From the NCBI GenBank assembly GCA_020736575.1, contig JAGPYM010000020.1, positions 434,001 to 498,000 on the forward strand: a stretch of 64,000 nt of DNA, given 5' to 3'. This document shows positions 22,626 through 37,100 of this stretch, piece after piece. The notes below the pieces were generated by a model. It saw only the letters and a program-made list of their open reading frames with translations. It had not been told where the DNA came from and ran no database searches. The stretch comes from Thelonectria olida. Taxonomy: Eukaryota > Ascomycota > Sordariomycetes > Hypocreales > Nectriaceae. Within the stretch, counting starts at the first letter, position 1. Every line of letters starts with the position of its first letter. Both the position numbers and the translations under genes were made by a program.

Positions 22626-25424
22626 GGTCGTTGATGAGACGATGTATCACACAAAAGATCGAGAAAATGCGACGTATAGTGTTGGAGCGGCGTGGAATAA
22701 GCCGTAGGAGCTGAGAAAGACAAGCTGGCTTTACTGTATCGGGAAAGGCATGGGCCCTTCTTTCTTTCTGTTGGGGGAGATTTTCTGCAGGTACGAATAC
22801 GTCACAGCTCTCCGAAAAGAAAGAGCAAAAGAATGAACGAGTAGAAATAGTCAACGAGTTGAAATATGTCGAGAGAATGCACCAAAGTAAAGCCAAATTA
22901 CACCACAATAATAAATGAGGGGGATGCCAGGACTATTAAATCATGGCTCCGTGACCCCATGCTCCGACGCTCCGACGTCCCGTGAGGCTTAGAAATCGCA
23001 GATCAAGCCACGTACCATGTTCGTCCAACGCTTGCGGAGAGTGTCAACAGCTTATTTTAGCCTTTGGACAAAGACGCAGCTGCATAAGAAGAAGACACGC
23101 TGGCCATGCTCTTGTCGATGCATTAACCAACCGAGTATCTGTCGTTGTTGGTACTCTCCGTACATGCCCATGCTTGTAGCTCTACCTTCATAGGTATGTA
23201 TCCCAAAGGATCACGGGCGACTTCAATTGAGTGCGAATAAGACTCCCGTTTCTTTATTCAAACAAAAAATACCCTCCCGCTGAGCAACTAGCCACTACGT
23301 ACCACACAGGGCCGCGTATTAGCCACTGTAAAAAGCCACAACACCATCACTCATCCGTATTTCCGCCCGTTGCAGAGCCTTAACGCCACCACTCACAGCC
23401 ATTTGCCTCTCCAACACCAAACACATCCATTCGCATATGAAATCTGTCCTCAAACTCGAGAAAAACCTTCTCAAACTCCGCCTGCAGGCACCATTTCCCG
23501 CACACTCCAATGCTGTGACTCGCTCCCTCAGCCGGCCGCGCCGATCCCACAAATAAAAATCAGGAGATGCGACGAGGCTATTTAGCGGCTGCTTCCGAAT
23601 CAGCCCAGAACCTTACGAATAAGAACACCTAAGATAATTAGCACGAGAAGGCTGGAAAGTACATGTAATGAGAGAAAGGTAACAGGGATCCGTGTTTGAG
23701 AATGAGGCTGTGAGCCAACTGAGTTTCACCATGGTGCTGAATTAGAACCGCATGACAGGGTGGCTGCTGGGAGATATGTCACCGTGTGTGAAGAGGCCAT
23801 AGGTAGGTATGTTTTTGAAGACGAAGGCGTTCTCAACATCTGTCAATCCATCATCACGGGTCCCATCCTCCTAACCGCCCCCAGAAGACCTTCCTCCGCC
23901 GTCCAATGTCAAACTCGTCAGTGTAATCCCATCATCCCTCCGGCTAGTTAATTCTTCCATACTGATGTGCAAAGTGCCTGACCTTGACCCATGCAGGAAT
24001 GCACGCCTAGGTATTCCCACATCCAAGCCCCAAAACGCAACTGCCCAATGACATCTCGGCAATAACATAATCCTCAGCCTCCAATATATCTTCCTTCGAC
24101 TTCTGCAACAACCTCATTAAATCCGTCTCAAGCCCAAATATCATGATTGTGGAGATCACGGAGCACTTCCTCCAGAACACCTCCTTGCTGAGAGACAAGT
24201 TGACAGGATTCCCTTCAGCTTCCTCCCTTGCGTCAAGCCATCGACACCGTGCCGTATTCGTACCTCTGCATGTCTCGGTCAAATCTTCGCATCCAACTAT
24301 GTGTAACACTGACCTTCGCGACGGACTTCTCTGCTTTTCATCTTCTCAACACCTCAATCAACTCCAAAGGCCGCTCGTTCCGAAATAATACGCACCCGAA
24401 TATGTTCTAAGAGATTGACATTATCTTCGTATTATCATACGTACACTCATTACCCGCATCCGATCAAAATGCCCATGCCAAACGAGGCCAAACTCTCTCC
24501 GAAGCTATTCCCACTTCACCCATGGATTCCTCAGCTTTCCTCAAGGGTTCACCCCAAATCTCCCCCTTCCCGCTGTCATGTCGATCTGGATCCCTCCCTT
24601 GCTGTCCGCGTCAGACTCAGACTGCCATGATTGTTTAGCTGCAGTAGAGCCGTCTCTTCATTGGACCCCTTCGTGCCATGTTGACCCCTCCATTTTCACT
24701 CACGAGTAGAAATCAACACCACAAGCCATCAAATCCACTCGGTGTCAATGTCCAGCTGCTCGACAACAGGTAACAATAACGCACGGATGGGCCTCAATGC
24801 CTGCGCCCAGTGCCAAGCCCGCGCCCATCCAGTTGGGAATCACCACTGAGACATGGGAATATCAGTTGGGAAGATGTAAAGTTCGTATCCACTCGTGGTT
24901 TAGAATACTGTCTCTGCCAGGCGTTGAGTGGAGGAGATCTGTGCCGCTAGACTCTATCTAGCCCACCTGTCTCATCCCCTTCCCGTCCGCGGTACCTGTC
25001 CTGGATGACCGAACCCTATTGACTTGAGGATGTGATAGCCAAATCCAGAATTATCCAGGGGTTTGAAGCAGGAGACAACGGTAGGTCGGTAGCGGAGCAC
25101 CAGTCCAACATGTCGTGGCGATAGCTGCAATAGTACAGAAAAAGTAAACGGTAGGAGAACATGTATCGTATCGAGGCACGGGTGGGCGTGGAACGTGAGG
25201 TGTTTTTGCTTTGAACTACCAAGTCTTTTCTTGTCTTTCTTCTTTTTTTATCTTAACGTATAGACCGTAAAATCGTGAGACGATGTGGGAGCCCAGTCTG
25301 AGCCCCGAGCATTTTCGCTAGTACCGAGGGCGGGAACCCTGTGTAAAGTAAGGAAGGTAGGAGGATGATATGTATTGTATGGTACATGTGTGTGAATCCC
25401 TAAAAGGTTCGAAAGTACGATCGG
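22626..25424. other. Gene-free region (2.8 kb)
   Basis: This holds the ERO1 promoter and the 3' flank of CKS1. A minus-strand open frame near 24007-24309 lacks an upstream ATG and a recognisable domain. I see no RNA gene, repeat or mobile element. Confidence 0.5.
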
Positions 25425-25992
25425 TTACTGCGGTGCTTGGAAGTTGAGTGGCCGCCTAAGATTGATTGTTAGCTGGGACTATCACCTGGTCGCTCCTCGG
25501 AAACCGAGCGTAGATAGAAGTCTTGGCGACGAAGAGGAAAACTTACTTGAACAAGAGAATATGTGGCTCGGGCTCGTGGACCTCGTAGTGCTCCCAGCCT
25601 AGACTCTATTGTTTGCGTTAGCATCTCGACGCGTATAGTTTGGGAGAGGTGGGGTAGTGTACCTGAGTGATGCCTAGGGCTCGCCACTCTTCTTCCCACA
25701 GGAGCTTGAGGGTGCCCTTGGAGCTGTCGTGGTAGTCTTTGGGAATGGCCTTGAGCATGGCCTTGGGGAGCTGGACGTGTCGGTATTCATATTCGCTGTC
25801 AGAGTATCTGGATGCGAAATACGGTCAGTGCAATTGCCCAAGCCAATAGTGGCACGGGAAACGCAGCAAAGAGGCGACGTACCTGGCGGAGTAGTGGATA
25901 GAGTCAATGTACTCCTCGAGTCGGGCTCGCTCCGAGTCGGAGAGAGGACGGGGGGAGAGATTCCGACGGCTCATGTCGATATCCATGCCCAT
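25425..25992 (-). CDS. CKS1: Cyclin-dependent kinase regulatory subunit CKS1/Suc1
   Basis: Four exons, complement(25425..25455, 25547..25605, 25663..25807, 25883..25992), give 114 aa. The sequence [20 protein letters not shown], then [18 protein letters not shown] and [13 protein letters not shown], is the Cks fold and includes the phosphate-binding Arg residues and the HEPEPH hinge. Cks1 binds Cdk1 and docks the kinase on phosphothreonine sites. All three introns are GT-AG, with phases 2, 0 and 2. An in-frame ATG two codons downstream (25986) could also start translation. The gene has no exon longer than 145 nt, so it has no long ORF. Confidence 0.96.
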
Positions 25993-28480
25993 GGCTTGAT
26001 TTTGCTGTGAGAGTAGCTAGGATTTCTCCTCAGAAGATATGGAGAAGTTGGCGGGCTCGAAAGAGAATCGAAGTCCAGTAGGGTATCAGGTTGGGGACGT
26101 TTGATCGTCGAGGGAGGTTGTAGATGTTCGGATCGGCAATAGCAGCGTGGCGCGAAACGGGAGTCGTGGGGGAGGAATTGGTCACGGCGGAGCGATCGAA
26201 ATGGAAGACAGAGGGAAGGCGGGGTAGCAGTCGAGTTCTTGGTTGCTTCTGCTCTCCCAACGCAAGTCACGCGAGGTCGGCGGACTTCTTTTTGTGGACG
26301 AAGGTCGGCGTGCCCAGGATGTGTTGTGTGTAGTGGTGCAAGATTTCGCGGGGGGGCAACGGTTTTGAGGGGTGGTTGGGACCGGCGGACCAGGGCTAGA
26401 TCTGTCGAGGAATGCGGTGATGGGAAAGGTGAGAGAAGAGGAAGTGGGGGCGAGAAAAGAGCGCGATAGACTGAAGAAATCAAAACACCGTCCACGTGAT
26501 TGATGTATGGCACGATTATGATGATAAGAAGCAGAAGCAAGCCGTTGGGGAGTAGCAAGGTTTTGGAGCAATCCGTTTGAAGCACGAGTGAGTATGTTTG
26601 TTGCCTGGAAGCGGGTTGTTTGGTGGTGGTGGGCTATTGTTGATATAAGAATGAGTGACAGGAGGCAGGTGCGAGTGAGGGCGGGGTGGAAATATGGGAT
26701 AATCCAATGTAAACAAAAGAAGGTAAATAGAAGATGGAAGAAGGCACACAAGCACCAGCAACGCAACCCGCAAAAATACACGCTTGTTTTCTTTTTGCTC
26801 TATTAGTTCAATTCTAATCCAAGAGATACTTCCCATCAGTCAATTATTTGCATATCTTCATAATGAACTCATGTCCAAGACTGGAAAATTACGAAGCAAG
26901 GCTACTTCCACCGCCTCGGCGGCACCCCGCCATGGCTCCATCACTGCAGCAGCCAAGTAAATAAGGAGATGTCGGGCGTCCCACGCAATTAATTAATTTC
27001 GAGAGAAATATGCACCTACGGGGCCCGACTTGGCCGTCCTGCCCTTGACCTGCAGTTCCAACTTGGCATCCACGATCAGGGGTGGTTGGACCTGGAGGAT
27101 CTGCGGCAAGACACACCACCAACGGGACGCCGTTGACAACTTGACAAGCGCCAGGAGGAGGCCCGAAGGCGGCCCCTTCTCAAGCCCTGGCCTAATGCTA
27201 AAAAGGCGGCCGGCTCACTCACCCGGCGGGTGGTAGTTAGGGCGCCCGTTGAACCCAATGATGGACGCATCCTTCAGACTTTGGGCGTGTTGTTCCTTTT
27301 CCAGGCGGCTTCGAACTCGATCGAGGCGCAACCGCGGCCAGGTTTTTAGCGTTACGACGTGTCTGTGCGATCCGGACTCCGGTAACGATTCCCGGGTCCA
27401 TTCTCAACCAAAACACGCAAGGACGAAGAAGAAACGAAGAGAATCGGTGGCCCGTTCGTTTTTTTTCTGCTTTTCTTCTCAGTTCTGGATGGGGTGGATC
27501 AGGAACTCAAGTGCTGATCATGCAACGGTTGAGCATCACTCTGCCTGTCTTGATTCTTGAAAGAATCAGACTTGGCAACTGGACAAAAAGCGTCATCTGC
27601 AGCCATATCGTCAGCAGCACTAATACACCAAGACTCGCTCCCTCGTCGTGCGTCGCGCATATATCAAGAGCATGAACAGGTATAAACCGTTAAATAAGAA
27701 CAACAGGGTTCCCACATTACCTATGACCAGGTAAGTCCCGACACAGAGGAAGTTGTTGTCTCAATGGCGTCAAGTTTTCTCTCTCCTCAACCCAAGATCC
27801 TGGAACGATAATTACAATGGATCAAATCAACAAACAAAAACGTCAACACAACAACAAATGCCGATCAAAAAGCCAAACACCTCGTCATCTCTCAACACAC
27901 AAAGGAACCATCTAGGCTCCCATCATGTCATTGCAATGATGTCACTTTTTCGGGGACCTCCCTCGTTCGATTTTGTCAGCTTTCTTTTTCTCTGCTAGGA
28001 TGGCGTATATACTCCATTTCTTGCTTTTTCCTGCGGGGACGTCAACCCAACAGACCCTTTCCCATCGGAGCCCACCGATTTTGACAGATGACCACCACCA
28101 GCTATGATTCCCTTGTGCGACGTACGCTCCCGACATCAACATCTTTTATTTGGCAATTATCGTCTTCGGGAAAAGCCGTCCCTACTTCTCTTTCGCATGA
28201 GCGTCATCATCCCTCGACGTTGGGATGGACGCGGCCACCACCAACAGCCGTTATCCGACACCCGCTCACTCAACCAACCCAACATCAACTAATCTCCCGG
28301 GACATCCGAAAGGTCATTCTGAGAGCCCGAACACGACGGACCCTTAGACGTTACCGGTTGGTTGTGGTATTGTGAGACTAGTTGCATCGCTGGTGCTCTG
28401 ACTGGACTCACTCAGCGTGTGACCTAAGTAAGGACGGGGAGCTCAAGCGTAACTTGGACAAGTATGCCCTCAAAGACGCG
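25993..28480. other. Gene-free region (2.5 kb)
   Basis: The part next to 25993 is the CKS1 leader and promoter, pyrimidine-rich on the coding strand, which opens several spurious frames. The remainder, up to the USB1 stop codon, shows no gene. Confidence 0.5.
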
Positions 28481-29506
28481 TCATGATTCAAAAAGCCTAG
28501 ACTCTGCGCCACCTCTGCCCAACCGGTCCAAAGCAATGTGATTCACCACGTTGCCAATTTTGGCTTTGACACCTGCAACATCAATCTCCCACGCCCGAAT
28601 GGGCTCAAACTTGGCTTGGTTCAAGAGCTTCAGTGTCTCCATCGAGGTGCTGTCGCTGGGATGGTCAAATGTCCACCCGATGGAGATATGAAATGCGTTT
28701 CCAACCAATTCTGTCTGACCTTTCTGGTATAAAGCTGGTAGACTGAACGCCTTGGCAATCTCGTTGCAGCGAGTCAGAAGGCCTAGGAGCTCGGGGTTCA
28801 GGTTCTTCTCGTCTTCCAAGTTGCTACCTACGCGGAGGACAAGAAAGGTACGGTTCGAGTCTGGCGATCTGAACCAAAAGAGGGCTTGTGGCCGGACAGT
28901 GAAGGCGTGTACTGTGCTAGCGCGAAGAGTGTGAGTGATCTTCTCTAGGAACGTATCCTTATCATGGGTAGGGAGGGACAATGGTCGGGAAAGGCTGATG
29001 TGCAAAGGAAGCGGTGCGCCGAGATCGCTAATCAGAAAATTATGCAACTCGACTTCGTCCAGGTGAGCTTGGATGTCGTCTAGAAGGTCACATAACAACC
29101 TATGCTGCATAGCTGTAGGATACCCTGGGCACAAGTCAGCATAGGTAATGTCAAGGCCCAATGGCTATATGGTTGGACTTGGACACCCACATTCCACGTA
29201 AAGATGAGTTGGCCAATTGCCTACTACGTGCGGAGTCTGTCGGCGACGGCCATGGTGAAGAGTTGGATCATCCACGACGCTCTGACGGACGGTAGAGGCG
29301 TACAAGTCGTGAAACTCGGTTGGCAGGGGTGGCATGTCCGAAACGCCGGTGGCAGCGTTCTTGGATCTGGCATCAGTTCCGGAGCTCCCGCCGTCCGCGA
29401 CCTCCGAATGAACAAGGTCGGAAGAGTGGGCCTTCCGGCGTTTTGACGGCGGCGGTTGGCGGTCATCCTCGGCCGAGTCGGAGGATGAGTAGTCGACAAG
29501 CGCCAT
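28481..29506 (-). CDS. USB1: U6 snRNA phosphodiesterase Usb1 (2H family)
   Basis: Two exons, complement(28481..29124, 29191..29506), give 319 aa. A Ser-rich disordered N-terminus with a basic SKRRKAH patch precedes [13 protein letters not shown], which the splice restores exactly (phase 1). The two catalytic HxS motifs of the 2H phosphoesterase fold are present: LHISLS with H147 and FHISIGW with H251. Usb1 is a 3'-5' exonuclease that trims the U6 snRNA oligo(U) tail. The ATG at 29506 is the first in frame. Confidence 0.93.
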
Positions 29507-31900
29507 GTGCACGGGGACGGGGTTCCAGGCGAAGGTTGGGGGGTTGAATAGAGGCAGCCTAGGTGATCAAGACTCAAGGGACGGTTCCAAATGTGGCCGA
29601 GATAACGAGTCGTTCCTGCAGCCGAGTCGACTTGCGTCACACAGGGAAAGCGGGATGAGCAGCCAAACAAAGAACAGCGGTGGGGTTGGATGATGCAGGA
29701 CAATGGAGAGAGACGGGAACTGCTGGTGTGCGGCGAGAGCGCGAGAGCGCGAGAGCAACATGCGGGAGCCTCAGCAGCCGCTCACTAGCGTGTGGGTTCT
29801 TGGTGATGCCATGAACCAACGAAGAGTCTGCTGCAATTCCATTTCTTACATACAAATGCCATCTTCCCGAACTGTGAAATCGGAGTCAAACAGTGAGAAC
29901 TCTGCGTCAAAGGCACACAATCCGAAGCGCCGATAAGAGCGCAGTTCCCATAACGAGTCAGTGAAAGGCTATAGGGTAGATCTGAGCGGTACATGTATGA
30001 TTTGTCGTCTCAATGCAACACAATTTAGCTCGAGATGAGCTGGCAGTCTGTGTTCTAATTTTGGACACTATCGGTCGTGAAGATTAGACATCGATGACAA
30101 GTGTTCAGATTTTGGTGCATCATCCAATCTGTGTTGCCTGATGCCAACCTCTCCAAATGAAGACATGTGAAAGCAGATGAACAAGTCAACTCGGCCTAAT
30201 TGGGAAGTCAACTCGAAGCAGATCCGGATCATAGCTACCTCTCCAATGAACTCTACTGCTGTTGCAAAGCTTAATAAAACAAGAAATGTGTAAGTTTATA
30301 GACGCGTGTGTGGTGGTGCGTGTCCCTGGGCTTAGCTCGAGGCTCAGCGAAGCTGGCAGGACGGGTCCCACAAAGCCAAGAGGAAGCTCAACAGCTTCCA
30401 ATACGCCAGAACGTCTTTGTCGTGATAGAAACAACCAATCACAATCTCGGCTTAGCTGGTTCTAGTTCGACACCAAACACCGATACGCCATCTCGCCGGC
30501 GAATCTTTTGATCAACGTCGGGCCGCGGTGGCCTCAGGGTTCGTTTCCATCGTCGCCATGTGATCAGGTGACGGCGTGCGATTGAATTTTCTTGGCTTGT
30601 GACTTGTGACTCCAGCTGTGGTGGGGTTCGCGGTGCAGAGTTAAGTACTTGCAGGAGCCGCAAAGAAGGCTGATGTAGACCTGAAATCAAGGAAAACATG
30701 GAAAATGGATATCAGCCGATCGTTCCGAAAGGTGTGCATTCCCACAGATCACAGACAAAGATTTGGTGAGATGATCGACAGTTTGGATGGGTGACGAATT
30801 GGCTAGAAACTCTGTCGCTCGTATCGGGTATCTTTGGTATCTCGGGCCCTGTCAACATGTCTCGTACCTGAGCCTAGAAGCGAGTACGCAGTCCGCCCGC
30901 CCGCCCGCCGAAGATGACGAGCAAGCCCCTCCCCCGCGACAGACCACAAGTCGGCGAGGCCATGGGCCTGGATTGGGCTGGACTAGTTGGCTTGGGGGTA
31001 TTGAGGGGCATCGGTCAGGGTCTGGCACGGCGTCGGCGGCGAGCATGCCTTGGGGGACTCTCAGATGTCTCGCGTGTCCTAAGTCGATGCTCGTGTAGGG
31101 CTCGTTCGCTGTACGAGTGGTGTGTATCTCGTAATGCCTTGGAAAAACAGCATTAAAGTTGACGCATGGGACGGAGGTTGAAAAGCGAAGACAGTCACGG
31201 GAAAGTCCCATATTTTGGGGTGCACCCGGGGAACCGAGAAGGAGGGGAGAGAAGGGTTGTACCTGCCGGAACTTCCAGTCCATCCCACCCCATTTGGCAG
31301 TCCCCCCTTCACGCACAGTTGGTACCTTCCGCGAGTATTTTACTCTACCTTTCCGCGGCGCTTCTGCACTTCCGGATGAACAATGCATCACTCATCACTC
31401 TAGACTTTTCTGATTGCAAACTCAGCTCCTGCGTCCTCTCCCATCATAAAACTAGGGCCTCCTCCCATCTCCCTGCTCCGTCCTCCCTTCCACCTGCACA
31501 CCACTCACGCACCTTCACACGCACCAAGATATTCTTTGCGACACTCTGTTTGACCGAATCACGCCTGATTTTCTGCGCCAAACAGCTCGACACGATACCG
31601 AGACTTCTTGAATTGTGCGAAATTGGCCCCGTTGGTTGATTCACCTCAATCTTGTATTTGGATCCAACTGTCGATAGCTACTGTTTGTGGCTCGATTGAA
31701 CGTAACCCCGCCTCAACGACTGCTCCGACGACAAGGGAGAGAGACAGATGCAAACATTATAAAGTCACTCATCGCACCATCCGGACGAGCTGAGAAATTC
31801 CTCAGAAAGGAACCAATTTCGGATCCCACCGATTGATCTTGTTTGCCATATTAGGTCGCCTCAGCTCTGTTTACTCAGCATTTCATCATCCGTCGTCACA
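29507..31900. other. Divergent promoter region, USB1 / PAL1 (2.4 kb)
   Basis: No coding signal was found on either strand. The stretch just before 31901 should contain the PAL1 5' leader. Confidence 0.5.
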
Positions 31901-33617
31901 ATGAAGGAGTCAAGCGGCGATAAGCAGTGGGTAAGTTAGTCGCTTTTGTCTTTGGTCGATCTATCTTCACTCCCTGAACCCAGTCAATCCATCTTCCCAC
32001 GCTTTTTGCTGCCCTCTACGAAGTACACCACGTTTCTTCCCAGTTCAACGTCATCCCATCCAACCCAACTCCTCGATAAACGTCAGGGACCCAAATGGCT
32101 GGTGGACCCTTCTTTTGCGTCGTCGACGTTGCGTCAATGCGTATCCACCGCCATGCCGGGATCCCTAGACCAAGGACGCCTTAACAGCGGGTGTCATTGG
32201 CATGTGCCATCATAGCACCGCTGGATAGCCAAGATGCACTGCCAACTTGTCTATATGATGGGATGGCGGACGCGCAAGCCGACTGGCGTAGTTGGGAGCA
32301 TGACATGTGCCTCGAATCTTCATTGCAACTGTTGTTTTTGTCTTGTTTATAAATACATATGCTGACCCCAACCCCGCTTCAGGCGAAAGCTTACATTCTC
32401 GACCCTTTGACTGCTCCCGAACCAAGTCAAGATACTGGCATAGGATCTGTCGCAGCCAATTTTAAGAAATTCAGCCTTTCCGAATCCACGTTTCCGGCTT
32501 CTTTCAAGGACCCCCGCGACGTCAGAAAGTCTAGCTCTAGCCATCGCCATCGCCATCATCATCAGCGCAGCTATCCTACTCCTCCCACTTCTGCGAGCCC
32601 TTCCCGATCTCATTTTCATCCTTCGAACCCTTTTGCTACGACTGACGGCAACTCTTCTGGAGATTTCGACTCACCACCTCGGACACCTCCAAGATCTTCT
32701 CACGGAGCTCACCATCCGCGCCGATATCCTCCTGTCTCCGCTGTGATTCGTTCATCCAGCTCTCGTTCAACTCAAGACCCTCCGGTGCGACCAGACTACC
32801 AGCACCAACGAAGCTTCAGCGCTGGAAACAACGACCTTGCCCGCAGACGTTCAATCAATCAGCGACATCCTGGCGACATGACCCATCGTCCTCTTGAGAT
32901 CCTCCGGAAGGAAGCGCGTGCAGCCGACCGGGCTCCCCACCTCCGGCGCAAGAATATGCCCCACACTGACACCATTGACGCCCTCGATACGATCGGCGGG
33001 ACTTACCATCATGGTGGACCATTTGATGCTGCTCTCGTGAGCCGAAACCGGAACAAGGCCTACTCGCCAGTTGCCGCCGTCCATGATTCCAACATGGAAG
33101 CTATCCGAGCCACTCCTCGGGAGTATCTCGAAGATTCCCTCCGCAAACACATGCCCCTCCAAGGCACCGCCCTCATCCCCAATGGCGCCGAGGACTTCCA
33201 TGGAAACGTCATGGATTATGAAGAGGGTGCAGATTTGATGAGGGAGCCAGATGCTGCAGGAGGCGCTTACAAGCGCTGGGACGGAATTGTAAGCAACCCA
33301 TTGATCATTCGTAACACGGAGCATGCCCACTAACCACCATTTAGGAATATCACCCAGATGACCTCAAAGGCAAGGGCCCCAACTTTGAGAAGGAAAGGGA
33401 CATGAAGGAGAAGAAGCGTCGTGCCAAAGGCCTACCGGCCGAGTACGAATTACAGTCTCGTCCTCCTTTGAGTACTCGACATCGATCATATGAAGCACCT
33501 GGCACACCCTCTGTGGATGCTGGTCTTGGTCGCTCACACTCCACCAGCAAGCGATTTGGTGACGGTCTCCGACGGCGTTTCGGTAGCATGCGTCGCAAGA
33601 AGGCTGAAGCAGTCTGA
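31901..33617 (+). CDS. Pal1 family cell-morphology protein
   Basis: Three exons, join(31901..31930, 32383..33288, 33345..33617), give 402 aa. The tiny first exon encodes MKESSGDKQW and joins to AKAYILDPLTAPEPSQDTG after a 452-nt intron. An alternative unspliced start at 32359 would give MLTPTPLQ before the same block. The Pal1 core is clear: RPLEILRKEARAADRAPHL, DTIDALDTIGGTYHHGGPFD and NPDDL-like EYHPDDLKGKGPNF. The rest is Ser/Pro/His-rich with a basic end (RRRFGSMRRKK). Pal1 proteins localise to sites of growth and endocytosis and help set cylindrical cell shape in fission yeast. Confidence 0.9.
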
Positions 33618-34121
33618 GCGGGAACCGCATCAGGCGCACAAAAACTACACTGACGATTTATGGGATACTACTTGGAGTTTTATTTTCTACTTTGGACTGG
33701 ACTTTGCACGGGAGCATGTTGGTTTTTGGAATGGATGCACACTTAGAATGGACCAGTCATGGCCATAGCATTGGGAAAACTGATTGATGCGCGTTTGGTC
33801 GAAGAAGATTCCTCATAGCGTTGGGGGAATCAAGGCCTGTTTTGTGTAGACGCGTTGTAGAGAGGGTCGGTCAGCTGTAAAATTGAGTACAATCTTCATC
33901 TGAAGGCAAGAAACCACATTCGCTCGATTTTCGAGAACAGACACGATAAAGAGAATACAGCCTGTGATTCTACCCAGTACGAACATTTTTCATCTATTTG
34001 TGAGTATGATCACCAACCCGCTCAACTGTAGCAACCACCGCTGTATAAGCTCAGTTACGCGCTTTAGAACCCATCCGACATCGACAACCCAACAAAGCCA
34101 GTCAGTCAGTTAATACACGGC
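33618..34121. other. Convergent intergenic region, PAL1 / CFT1
   Basis: This is the 3'-to-3' gap of about 500 bp, with no gene or repeat seen. Confidence 0.6.
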
Positions 34122-37100
34122 TTAGAAATACGCCAATCCACTCCAACCCAGCAACGCGTCGAGTTCCGCTCTCAGCTCGGCGACTCCATCGTAGCCGACC
34201 TTGCTCGCAACCTCTGCGCGCTTCGCGGCTCCCAGCTCCGCCCACCTGGCCAACACGGCACCATCGACAATCGTCCTGCCAGCGGCAGTTTCTACGCCGA
34301 CGGGCCTCGAGACCTCGCTGAGGCGGTAGGCTTTGGCGTTAAGGCCGCCGTGGGGTGTGAGCTGCGGGAGGAGCTGGTTCGTTACGGAGAGGAGGCGGCG
34401 GTAGGTCGTTTCGGGGAGGGAGACGAGCGAGGACATGTGGCCGGAAGGGGAGGTGAGGAGGAGGATGTGGGGAGGGGAGTCTGGGGCGGGATGAGTGGGC
34501 GGGAGAGTGCGAGGGAGGAGGAGGGTTGATGTGGGAGGGTTGGGGGTTACGGAGAAGGATGTGCGGTGGAGGAGGAGGTGGCCCTGAAGGGATTTGGGAT
34601 CTGGTAAGGTCAGTCAGTGAGTGGACGTGAAGAACATGTGTGTGTCGAGGAAGACTTACGTTCAGGGTTAAAGTCGAGAATGTGTAAATCTCCGTCTGCA
34701 TCTGCAGCAACAATGGCAAGATCATCGCCATCCGGCAAGAAATCCGCCATAAGCAGCGGCAACTGGCCATTGCTCTTACCCAGGATCTTGAAGGTATATG
34801 GCTCCTCGGTATAGCCCGCAAACCACACGCCCTTAAACGCATCAGTCATCAGACACAACCCCGTCCGAGGCAACGTGCGCGCACTCGCGACGTGGCAGCT
34901 CATGTCGAGAAACGCGACTGGCAGCAAGGAACCGTCCTCTTTGAGGCCACGGACCATAGTCTTTTGGCCTTGGGCGACGAGCATGAGGCCCTGAGAGCCG
35001 ATTTCAGAGAGGGCGGACACGCCACCGCGAGGAATGTCTTCCCGTGCGATGGGCTTGAGACGCTTGTTGGTCTCTGGCTTGCCGGGTTCGGGGATGACGG
35101 TGACGATATCGAGAACGTGAACACGCCCGCGAATGGGCAAGTCTTCACCCTTTGACAGAGCAGTGCCCACCGCAAGGAGCATACGGCGTTCCCTCGTTTC
35201 TTCTGAGACCTCGAGGTGCAGAGTCTTCATGCACTCGATGGACTCGCATGATTCGAGATCGAATTGGTGAACGACGGTCCAACTTATGGGGCTGATGAGC
35301 TTGAGAACACCCCGGGCCATCGTCGGCGGGAAGGAGAGGGTTTCCTTAGCCCATTCTTTGTGGTAGTCATCATCGCGGGGGAGCTCGAAAGGCTCATATA
35401 CCATGCAGCCCGCGATATAGGTCCCCGTGGGATTATGGAATGCGATTCCACGGACGTCACCATCAAGAGGGACCTTCTTAACAGAGAGGCCGAGCTCGGT
35501 GAAGTTGGTGTTGGTTGGAAGCTGTGTCACGCGGGCGATGCCTTCAGTATCAGCGTAAATGAATCCTCGCTCGCAACCTTCGGTGTGGAATGGGCTCAAG
35601 CCTCTCACGCCGAGACCCTGAAGGCCAACTACGCGAGGAATGCTCTTGCTAGACTTGATGACAAAACTAGGTGACGGGCCGGGCAGAAAGACAGTGCTGT
35701 AGCCATTGATGTTGGCACACGCGGTTAGGGGGAGGAAACGCGATTCCTGGACGGTGTCGTCACCTGTCGTCTCTACGGGAGTTGCTGCCAACGTTGGGTT
35801 GGAGCATTTCTTCAGAGAGAGGGATGCTTTGAGCGAGGCCTCTTCGGACTGGTGGCGAAGAGGTTCGTAGATGGTGAGGTCGTCGCTTGGGTGGCGGAGC
35901 TGCGGCCATCAGTATATGAGTGGGAGAAACAGACTTTACATGCTTACAATGAGATATGGAGACTGTGACACCGAGTCTCCAAGATCAGCAACCATGATCT
36001 CACGAATCACCTCGCGGGCCATTCCTCGACGGGGAATGTGACCACTGGAGAGGAATGGGGGAATATATGTCAAGCCCTCTGCGACATAAACCGGCTTGGA
36101 GAGGTCAGGCAAAGCATAGATCTAGATATCGTCAGTTGAGCTTCACTAATCGAGACCGATCAACCCACGTAAAGAGCCCCAGCAGAGCTCAGCAAAAACA
36201 TCATAATCTTTGACTCGGCCCCAGTGCCCTTGTCGGTTGCAACTTGGAATGCCCCCGTCGAGTCAGTATATAGGCATCCTGCTTGCCACTTGGTGGTTGT
36301 GAGGATGCTGTCCGTCTTTTCAATCTCTTCGAGGTCATTGCTGCTCTCAATTTGGGCGATAAAGACACTACTGTCGTCACGGATGAGAAGGAGGTACGGG
36401 TCTGCGATACTTGAGCTGACAACTCTGGGTTCTGCGCCAGTTTCCTCGTCAAGCATGGGTAGAATCTGAACAAGTCCAAGATCTGTGCATGGTCAGTTTA
36501 GATCAGACTCCTTGAGCGAGCAACCCGAGACATACCTCCATCATAGGACCGAACTTCAGATTTCAGCACCTGAATAATCCTCATCTGCTTCCCCATCGTC
36601 CCAGCATCAACCGTGAACCCAGCAGCCGGGTCAAACTCGGTCCCTCCGAGCGTCTCGAAACCTGCGGCCGTAAGAGCGTACACATCCGACGTCTCATAAC
36701 CGTCGAGGTCGATCTTGGCCACAATCATGAACTTGTCGTACTGTCCAAACGTCTCGTAGTCGCTGTCTGCCGCAACATTGGCGCCTAGCGACTTGGGAAT
36801 TGGCTTTTTGACTGACATGGTCCAGAAGCCTCGCGCTTCGGGGAATTCGAAGCGTCCAATGATCTTGGGCTGGATGTTGCGGTTGATGAGGGCGAGGGAA
36901 CTGGCTTTGCCGCGGCCGACGGCGCACGCGAGTTGCAAGTCGGCTACGACGCCCTGAGAAAGCGTCGCTTCTTCACTGTCGGGGAGGAAGGATGCTTTAC
37001 CTGTGGTAAAGTCCTGGATAGGGGCGATGCTGAGTAGGGTGTCATGGATGCGGAAGCTCAGTTCGCCCGTTTTGCCCGCGCCGTTTGTCGCATGGGAAGG

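Noticed and set aside
24007..24309. 100-codon minus-strand open frame in the ERO1-CKS1 gap
   Set aside because: Begins at a non-ATG codon with an upstream stop, and has no recognisable domain or splice partner.
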